Assembly (NCBI RefSeq): GCF_030867095.1
Contig: NC_081833.1
Location: 74,343,395 to 74,407,394, forward strand
Source: Alligator mississippiensis
Taxonomy: Eukaryota; Chordata; Crocodylia; Alligatoridae
Direction of reading: 5' to 3'
Length of the DNA: 64,000 bases
Shown: positions 46,965 through 57,000 of the stretch, piece by piece
Position numbering within the stretch: the first letter of the stretch is position 1
How the letters are laid out: each line of letters begins with the position of its first letter
Notes under the pieces: generated by a model
Told to the model about the DNA's origin: nothing
What the model saw: only the letters and a program-made list of their open reading frames with translations
Databases searched by the model: none
Program-made: the position numbers and the translations under genes

Positions 46965-49900
46965 TATACATGTGTGGGGGCGAGGGAAGAGAAGATGAGC
47001 AGTCCTTTGGCTCCTCTCGAGCATAAATCAGGATGACTGATTGTGGAAAACACCCACCCGGTTCTGGGAAAGATGTTGGCACCGACCCACCTTCAGGAAC
47101 TTGTGCCCCCACACCAATGACACATCTCACCACGTGTTTCAGCAGCAAAGCAGCAGAGACCTTGCATTTGGATATCACTCTCTCTTCACACCCAGCCTCA
47201 GTTCAACAGACCCAGCCTGGGGCTATATTAGCTCATGCTCGTGTCTCCAAGCCTTTGGCTGATAGTCATGAACCTTAGCATTGAGCAACAGATGCTATCT
47301 GTGGCCTCAATACTCGTAACAGCAAGTTCATCTCTTTGCAGAAGTTGCTTTAATTTTTTTTCCCCCCTTCCCAAATGAAGCTCATTCAACTCCACCCATT
47401 CCCTGCCCCCCAAGACACATCTGTCTGGGCTGCTCGTCCCCGGGTGACGGGAACCGTCCGACAAGCCCAGCAGAGACAGTAAATCAGGACCCGGAAAGAC
47501 AAGCTGCATGTTGAGGGTCCTACAGGCTACGAGATCTTCACCTGGGCTCACCAAAATTCACCGTCTGCGTGGTCCTGTGGTGAGAAGGCTTCTCCTAGGA
47601 CAGAATCATTGCCATGGAAACAAAGGTGACATCACAGGACCAGACAGACAGATACAAGACGGACATCGTTAGCAGCTGGCAGAACTAACGAAGAGATGTT
47701 ACTAAGAAATGGCAAGCCAGGTCAATGTGTTAACTAAGGTGATTTTTGTTGAGGTACTATTCAGTGCGAATTCCCATTTTTAAATAGATTTTAAAGGCTA
47801 AACAAGAGACGACTCATTTGTTCCTCTATTCTTGACCCATGTAAACAAAACGTGCCCCAAACTGTGTTTGGATCCACACCTGTTGGGACCAGCGATCCAT
47901 TTAGTTTAGCTTGGAACGGGCGAGCGAGGAAAATCCCGTTTCCCCCGCTATGCTTCCTCCCATCCCAGCTATTTCTGCAGTAGTCTACACGACGCTCAAA
48001 GCTCAAAACAGCCAGAAGCTACGTCAAGGAAATAAAACCAGGTCCCATATACGACTGGCCCTGAGAACATCCAAAAGAAAAAGTAGCACTAGAGGAAGGC
48101 GTCAGACGGACCGGGGGGTCTTGTATCCACGGGATAAGCACAGCCTATTGATGGCAGGGCAAGCTTCTCCTTGCTACCTAGCCAAAGCAGCTCAACCTGG
48201 ACCTGGGAAGGATTCATGCTTCGGAAGAAAGGCACAGCCCATGGGCTTATCTGTGTACATGCCTTTCCACTAAAAATGGATCTAAGGACCAGCATCCTGA
48301 TGCACATAGGTCCTCACACAGCCATGGGATGGCTACAACTTTGGGTAAGCCTACACCACGCAAGGCAGCACCGTATACCTCTTCCTGCTCTGCCTTGTGC
48401 AGCATCAGTGCACCCTCTGGGTCACCGGTGACCCAGGCTGGATGGCAAACAGGGTGCCCTGGAAGTGAGAGGTTAACATGACAAAGGTGCCACCCACTCC
48501 CTAAAATATTTTCTAAAAATAAAGCTTTCAGATTTTTTTCTTAATGACAACGACAGAGCTGCACATTTTAACTTCTTGGTTTTACTACGACTATTGGTTA
48601 TTTTCTCCCACCACGGCTGCCAGCGGCGTTCGTTGCTGTTTGGAATTGCTACTAACTCCCCCCGCTAAATTGCTTCATAAAAAGCCAGTGCATCCTCAGC
48701 CTGCTTATTGCTTCTCCTTCCAAAAAATCCCCTGTGCTGGCAAAACAACTCAATATAAAACAGACAGCCACAAACTCTACAGGGTCGCTACTTCAAAGCA
48801 TCTTAGTTTACAACAACAACAAAAAAGCCAACAAAACAATACTGCAGGGCAAAAGTTGAATGACCCTTTTTCCTAGTGCAGGGAGTGGCAGGACGAAAGC
48901 ATAAAGGAGATTCCTGTAAGCAACGGCGTAGCTCTCTTTGTAAGGAAAATTGGTTTTGGTTTCAAAGAGAACATCGCCGTGAACACAGAGCGTTTGGACG
49001 ATTGTACTTAAGTACGGAAACCCTGTAGTCTGCTAAGACAGACAGATTTTTGGCTAAGTAAGCAATATGCTTCCTAAGAGAACGACCCCGACTACACGCA
49101 CACAGCGGGTTGCATTGCCCTCTATGGAGGCATGGGACTATACTGAAGAGGGACTGGAATGGAAGTGCCAGCTCCCTGGAGTCACCCAAAAAGCATCCAG
49201 GTATTCACATGCAGATCCTCGTTGGGAGCCAGCTAAGTGCCGTGAGAAGGGATCCAACGCCAGCTGAGCCGAGCGTGGTGTTGCAGTGCTACGGGAAGGA
49301 GGAGCATTTTTCCAGCCTGCTGCTTCTACGAATGGTGAAGGAAGAGTACCATTCACCAGCCGTACGACAAATGGGGAACAAGGGACCCCAGCCATGCACC
49401 AGACCTACTCATTGCCATGCCCCCCACGTGGTCTTCAAAAAGATCCAAAGTGAATATTGCCTTAATTAAAAAAACCCATCACATGTCCATACAGCGACAC
49501 GCAATCCTCGGCAGTGGCAGGGGGTGAGCTGCGAGCACCCATTTGAAGCCTTCCCTTTATGAATGGTTTTGGGTGAAACATCAGTTAGGATGAATGCTAA
49601 ACAGGGACGCTTGAAAGGATGGCACTGAGCTTGGCTGCAGACAGACTTCAGAAAAATGCAGCCTTCCCATGACTCAGGCTTCTGATCATTTTTCAGTAAG
49701 CCACTGGGATTTCTCAGCTTGATTGCATGGAGCCCTGTCCTCGGGACCCACCTTGTTTCCTAATACTAATTTTACAGGGGTAAATGACAGGCGTCCAAAA
49801 TAAAATGTATTCACACGCAACAATAGGACTAGTGCAACTACAGAAGTGGCCTAGAGTACTGGCCCAATAATAGAGAGGGGGGTAAGATTAAAGGGTAGAA

Positions 49901-50671
49901 AACCAGGCAACTGAGCATGATCCAGCAAGAATGAAAATCAAAATACACGTGCACATACCCTGTCCTCTCCATGATGCTAATCCTGCTCTGCCTTTTGCAA
50001 ATTGCTGCCCAAAGGCCTTTCTGGCAGACTCCAAAGTGTCCAAGAGCATATATTTTTGTGAGTGTGAGCAGATGCCAAAACAGCTAAAGCCTGTTGAATG
50101 ATCTTTGCTTTGCAAACATCTCTAAAAATGTGATGAGTCCATAAAGAGCACCAGCACCTGGAGTCCTCAAGGAAGGGGGGGGGGAAATGTATGCCCAGTG
50201 ATTTACAGTTTAATTAGCACTAAAATGAATGTCTAAAAAATAAAATTTCCATCTGAGTTGGGGCAACAGAGAGATGGGGCAGGGACTGGGCTGAAATCAG
50301 TGCAGATCCTCGTTTAAAATCAGTGTCACACCTATTTTGGTTCATTTGGTTTGTCTGCTGGTGCCTAGGTCTTCCAAGAACGTCACCTTGGCAGGCCGGC
50401 CAGCGCGGCTCGTTGCGGTTCAACGAGCCCGACTTGGAGGCCTGTAGCTACGCAGCAGTGTGTAATCCCAGTCCCTTGGGAGGCAGACACATACGGTTGG
50501 CAACGTTAGGAATTGTTTCCATTACATCAGCAGATGCATTCGCAGTATCTGTGACGAAGAAATTAAATCGCTAATCTTAAATTATAAAAAAAAACAAACC
50601 CCCAAAACCCTCAAAAATAAAGCTACTAAATAACAGTGACCAGAACTGAAGTTGAGCCCTCAGTCTCACAT

Positions 50672-50701
50672 GCACACACACACAAACACACACACAAACA
50701 C
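50672..50701. repeat. Interrupted CA microsatellite in the SLC7A5 3' UTR region
   Basis: CA units are interrupted by two CAAA steps. On the gene strand it reads as TG-rich. Confidence 0.85.
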
Positions 50702-51003
50702 AGAATCTGATGAGATTCACTGTTAGTGAATGAGCTGCAGTCTCTGGAGGCGACCAGCAGAAACTCCTCGTCCTGGACTAAAATCGTACCAAGTACTCTT
50801 CTCCAACGTGTTGCCTGGCTTGGGGGTGGTGATGGGGGAGAAGAAGAGGGGACAGGCAGAGCGAGTGGTGGGGCCTCAGGGACACAGCAGCTCTGCCAAG
50901 GTGCTCTAGGTTTCATCGAAGAAGCATCAGACGCCTTTTCTTTTGTGTCGTTCTCAAACGGCATTGTGCGTTTTCTCAAGCCGAGTGTCCGTGCTGGCCT
51001 TGT

Positions 51004-51059
51004 TTAAGACTCTTGTGGAACCACTTCCATCAGCTTCTGGCACAGGACTGTCGTGGAAA
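51004..51059 (-). CDS. SLC7A5: SLC7A5 exon 10 (C-terminal tail and stop)
   Basis: The coding part is 56 nt. The acceptor is CCCTTCCAG (AG at 51061-51060). It completes F490 and encodes [17 protein letters not shown], then TAA at 51006-51004. This is the cytosolic tail, one or two conservative changes away from human (M-E for M-Q, final Ser for Thr). Confidence 0.97.
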
Positions 51060-54000
51060 CTGGAAGGGAGGAAACACAGACTGGTTTAGACCCAGGCACT
51101 ACATTGTGCACATTGCAGCTTGGAAATCCGGTCCCGCGTTTCATATTCTTCAGCTCCAAAAGGCGTGCCCTGCCGGCCTGCCTGTCTCTGGAGGACTCAA
51201 TCCAAATACTATAATATATAGCTTGACAACAAAACAAAGCTTAGTGCCTACACTAGTCTGTTCACATACACACCTTCTATCTGCAACAGCTGGAGTATAG
51301 TGAACAGAGCAATGCCTCCACTGACAGACCAGGTGACATGTATTTTAACTTTTAACCTCATAGCGATGGCAATTATCAGGCAACTACCATGCATATGTCA
51401 TCCAGCACACATGGGCATAGCTCAACCCTAGATTTCTGAACAGTTTGCAGCCAATACTGAGTCAGATAAAATCACAGGAACTGGCAGACACATTGTGAGC
51501 TGATATTTTTGCTTCCTCTTCTGAAAAAACTTGCTCCTGCAGATGCATACATTTCGCTTAAAACGCAGCAGTGCTGGCCTTGTCACCAGCGTCTAGTGTA
51601 CGGATGTACAGACCACGTTTGTGTGCAACCTCGTGACATCAAACCAGGGTGCTGCGGGCACAATCGAGGGGAAGGGACTTCATCAGGAAGCATTTCATTG
51701 ACAAACTTGCAAAGGGCGGTTTGTAAGCTAAGAGACTTTAACTGCGAGTTACCCTGACAATACTCATTGTGGATGTGGACCCCTTGCTACTACACCGAGC
51801 CTTTTCATTACCCGAGGCAGTCGTGTCAGATCAAATTAACGTGGATTTTAACACACGCAGACTAGCAGAGCCAGAATCATTTTAGAAGGATGCAAGCAAA
51901 TGATCTACCATGTATTAATACATATACAGACACACAGCTTGTGTGTTTCTAATTAGACATTTGTAGCATTCTCATCTTGTGTCCTAGAATAATTTCGATA
52001 TTCTCTAATAGAAAGCCGGCGGTGGTGGAACATAATTAATATGCTAATTTGCAAAGCAGTCACTGTATAAATGGCTTTTCCAGGAACTGAGCCTGATATT
52101 TAGAATTAAAAAAAAAAAAGCATATTAAAGTGCTGTGCACTGTTAAAAGGTCCTATTCTTGCTCAAAAGGTTGGGCATTTCAGCTCGTCTGCTTTTCCAG
52201 GTCAACCCCTTGTATCAGAGCTGGGAGACAGATGGTAGAGCTTAGTTACTTGGACAACACAGCTTGGATGTATAAACAGAGCCTGACTTTCTTCAATCAG
52301 TTGTTCACACAAAGATCATGTGGTGCCAAGCTCAGGGCTATCACAGCCCCTCAAAATATGCCATCGTGCACAGATATCTCTGTAACACGGATACCCTAAA
52401 AGCAACCCTCACAAGAGAAACCTTCCAGGATGCTTCGCTTCTCCTTTAGCTGCTGCCTTGCTATCATAGCAAGGAGGGCTTTGCTCCCACTGCCCGTGAT
52501 GCTTATGACCCATCAGGACTCATCATGCTCTCTGCCCAGTCAGAAATAGGCTGATTGCGCCCACATTTTTACAGCGTTACTTCATCTCTCTTCCTGCTTT
52601 GCTGGCGTGCTGTTTTCCTCTGCTAAGAAAGAGTTTGCACTTCAGCTCTTGCAAAGGATTTCTCTTTCCATACATTTCTTGTTTGCTGGGAGAAAAACCC
52701 TTTGTGTTTGCTCTGTGATTTGCAATGACAAAGGGTGGCAGATCATTTTGGTCAGCTTGTCTACTGAGCGCTCAGCTCGCTCCAACCCACCCACACAGTT
52801 GCATTGAGGAACAGAAATCCACACAAGCTAGTCCCGCAGAACCCTTTGCAATGCAAATTGTAGCCAGCGCCGCTTGCTTCTGCAGGTTCGAGAGGAAATA
52901 AAATATCACAATGCTTGGAGCGAAAGCCGCAGCAGCATCCTACGTTCTTTGGCCGGATACTCACAGATGCCTTGAAGGATCCACTTGGGTTTGTTCTTCC
53001 ACCAGACCCCGAAGTAGTAAACAGGGAGCCCGCTGAGGATGATGACGAAACCAGTCGCACATTCCACTGGCGTCATCCAGAAGGAGACCACGATGAGGAA
53101 CAAGCAGGCCAAGATGAAGAAAATGGGCAGTAACACGTTAACCTGGGCAAAGAAACCATGAAAAAGGCAGGGAGTTAGTCAAAACTGCTAAGAAACAGCG
53201 AGGCCAGCTACTTGCCAGGGCAGTTGATCAAACCAGTTTTTGTCCTAGAAGGGGACCCCACAACAGCTCTTTGCTAAAGACACCGGGCTGCCCACAGCAT
53301 TGAGTGAGATGGCTGTGAGGTTTCAGTTTCCATCAGGACGTTTGGCATTTACCTGTTGCTTTTTATCAACCCTGGGGAGTTAAGGAAGGATCCTCCTAAC
53401 TTAAAAACAGCTAAAAAGGACACAGGAGGACTAAATGACTTCTCCAAATCCACACGGCAAGTCCTCAGCGGCCCCAAGACTCTCAGCTCCAGGTCACTCC
53501 AGGCCAGAGCATCAGATCCATCGTCCCAAACGTAGCACTGTCACCCATGCACGCTTAGGCCATTAATTCAGCCTTTTTGGTACTCTTAAACTAGGGGATT
53601 CAACTACGTTGCTTTTAGCAGGGACGGCACTTCTGACAGCGGTCTGGCTCTTTTGGAGAAGTGATACCCTGGGAAGGCTGCAGTGTAGGTCCGTAATATT
53701 TTTTCCCTTCGGGCTGCGTCACTTGTTGCTGGAGCGTGCTCTCTGGCTCGTCATGGGGCATACAAGTCTTTAAGGAGAGCTGACGGATTGCAGCGCTCGA
53801 CGTGGACTTGGCCTCCCACCAACAGAGTGTTTCCAGGGCAGCCAGGGACAAACAGAATAAAGCTCCCTTCGTTATTTCCTAAAATGAGTATATTTTAAGT
53901 GAATTCCTTACTGGCGCAAAGTATTTGATTGAGAGTCACAGAGACTGAAGTCCTTTACTAATAATACCCAGAGCGGCTGTGGCAGGGTGAGATTCCTTAT

Positions 54001-57000
54001 TCAAGGGCCTGCCAACCTCCGATGCTGAAGGTATGTCCACAATCAAAATCAGCTCTCGGGCTCCTTGCCAGGCAGGGAGCCAGTTCCCTTTAGCGGAGGA
54101 GTTTTGGGCACAGACACCTGCCTAACAGGTATTTAGCCAACAGCAGAGAGTCATTTGGCAGAGGTCTCCTTCTGTTCATTTGCATTTAAGCTTTGTCTAC
54201 GACAGAGTTGCACCCACCTGGCTTGTTTGGGTGGCAAAGTAGCACCCTTTCCTCTCCTCCCTGCACCGGTTCTCTCCCCCTTATTTTGTTCATGTAAGAG
54301 AGCCTCTCCCCAGAAGCCTTTAACCCCCATCATTTACTTCACCATTAGACTTGCATCCTGGAAAGCCGGGGCACAGAAGGAATAAGGCTTCCCACTCCAC
54401 CATCCTCACCTTAATGGGCCTCTCCAGCTCTGGCCTTTTATAGCGGAGCCACATCATGCCGATGATTGCCAGAGCCACGCAGAGCCAGTTGAAGAAGCTA
54501 AAGAAGTTGATGACGGAGAAGATATCCTTGGAGAAGGCATACATCAGGGTCATAATACACTGCAACCAGAAACAAAAGGCATGAGCCAAGGGACAAGCGG
54601 GCAGAGAACACCACACGCTGCCAAAGGGTAACTATCCGCCCTCCAGAAACAGCAAAGGAAATGCAGGCACGCTCCATGGAGGTGCCTGAACTTTTACTAA
54701 CCTACTCCACAGAATTATTTCAAAACGAAACCTGCTATCCAAGGACATGTTATGGTAACAACAGACATATCCACTGCATTGAGAAAGGAGGGGAGGTGGC
54801 AAGGAAAGTGAATCCAAGGCAGTGGAAGAGCCAGGCGTGGAAGGGACGATGCATGATTGCACCCTACAGCTCTGCTAGAGGCACCTCTGTCCTCATCTAA
54901 GTCACTGCCTGCTGTTCCTGGCGAAGTCCTTTCCATACAGCTCAACCAAAGCATTGCAATCCTCACACTCGAGCCTATCCACGCCAGTCCCCTTGTACTT
55001 CTGCTACACTACTATAACTTATTTTGTGGGTCTTCCCACAAGGGTCCTGGGAAGCAGTGACTCCGAAGAGGACCTGAAGTTCACAGTGGACAACCGGCTG
55101 CACACAAACTCCCAGTGTGATATCGTAGCCATAAGGGCCAAAGCAATCCTTGGATGTATAAACAGAGGCATCTGGCTTAGGAGTAGAGAAGCAATATCAC
55201 CCTTGTGCTTGGCACTGGTGTGACTACTACCAGAAAAATGTGCCAAGTTCTGTTGTCCATAATTCAAGAAGGAGGTTGACAAATGGGACAGTATTCAGAG
55301 AAGAACCAGACTGGAAAATATGCCTCACAGGATACATCCAAATTGCAATGAGGGATGTCATAGCCGCAAGCATTTGCACGCTTGTTTTAGTCTAGCTACC
55401 TCAGTAAAGACATGGCTGCCCATGAAGGTGATCCATCTTGGGAACAATTCACCAAGGGATATACTGGATCCTTGGAGTTAATTTGTTATGCGATCGGGTC
55501 TAAAAGCCCACACGACACTTACTGTAAAGACGAGAGAAGGCACTGGAGTGAGGAGCCTGGGATGGATCATGGACAGGACGGAGGGCAGGTGGCCCTCCCG
55601 GGATCCCACGAAGAACAGCCTGAAGGCAAAAAAGCGGGTACTCTTACAGCCACCCCCAGAAGCTGTCTGGGATCACTCATTCAATCCAGCATTGCAAACA
55701 GGACTTGACAGGCCTGGCTTTTGGGTCCTGGGTCAGACCTTAAAAAATAACCACTCTCGCTCGCCGGACCCTTCCCATTGTGCCCGTCTATGGCTGCGCT
55801 TCTACAGGCAGCTCCAGACCAAGGGTGAGCACCGGAAAAGGAAACCCGCACACAACCTACCGTGAAGAAGTAAAGAGGGATCCATTGACAGATCCAAAAC
55901 ACGACAAGCCGACGAAGACAGGTATGATCCAGGACATCATACCGAGGTGATAGTTTCCGAAGTCCTAGGAGGAAGCAACAAGAAAGCCATTCTGTCACCG
56001 CTGAGCACTTGCAGCTGTCAGCACGGTTTTAAAAACCAGGACTGTATCACTGACTAACTAGGCACAGATTTTCCATATTGCCTTTTCCAAACACTTTGCA
56101 CGCTTGAGTTATGGTCAACAAAGTTTGCATCGCTCAGCGTTCCCCCTGTGGGTGTGCATTCGAGCGGGGCCAGGCACACTGCAACTTTTGAAGCCCAACA
56201 ATATGCAAAATCCTGGAGCAGATGGGAACTGCACAATCCCACCTGAGCAAATATGGTTAGAGTCAGCACCCCGATTTATGTAGGATCTTAGATGACCAGA
56301 AATCACAACCTGACTTGAGACTAAATCGCTGCTGGATGAATCCAGTTCCATGCCAGTGTCATTCTTTCGATTTACTTCCAAAGCAATGCAACCCGGGCTG
56401 GTACAAGTGGCGCTGTGTAATACTGTGCCTGTACCATCCTCAGCACAAACTCAGAGAAGAGAGCTGCTTACTAAACCACAAACACCAATATATATCGGAG
56501 GGAAGGGTTCCTCTCCAATTGGCCCGGTTGTGCTAAGCTAGTGAGACTACCCAAGGCTGCATTTTCTCCAGGATTTCTCTTGGCACTGGGATTTTAATGA
56601 CTACAATAGTACTTACTAGAAAAAAAAATGGGAAGAATGAATAAGAAAGAACTGAGCAAGAACAGCCTGATTTAATATTGATGTAGCAACCTTTTCCCAT
56701 GCTCAGTTAAGCTGTCGGCAGCACCTCCGAATATTCATGCCATTTTATTAAACGCTCGCCTTTTCTTTCCTCTGTGATGACTCCAGCTCAGTACCTTTTG
56801 GGAAAACTCTTCTCACCCCCAAAACCTTTCTTTATTGCCTATCAAAATATCACGTTTTTGCAAGCAGCCACGCTTACAGTGCTGATTGAATCAGGAGATG
56901 CAGCTCGAGATTACAAGGCTGGGGCAGCCCGTGTAGGAAAACAGATGGGTACGTTCTGGATGTGCTTTATCTTACCACAGCCACGGCTTCCGACGTCAGC

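Larger units (their letters stand above)
46941..51003 (-). other. Probable SLC7A5 3' UTR
   Basis: This sequence follows the SLC7A5 stop on the gene strand. No coding exon or strong repeat is seen in about 4 kb. Candidate polyadenylation signals on the minus strand are ATTAAA at about 50208-50213, ATTAAA at about 47349-47354 and a canonical AATAAA at 46959-46964. The last gives a UTR of about 4.0 kb; human SLC7A5 has a long 3' UTR of about 3 kb, so a long UTR is expected. A CA-rich microsatellite lies at 50672-50701. The end point is a guess without transcripts. Confidence 0.4.
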
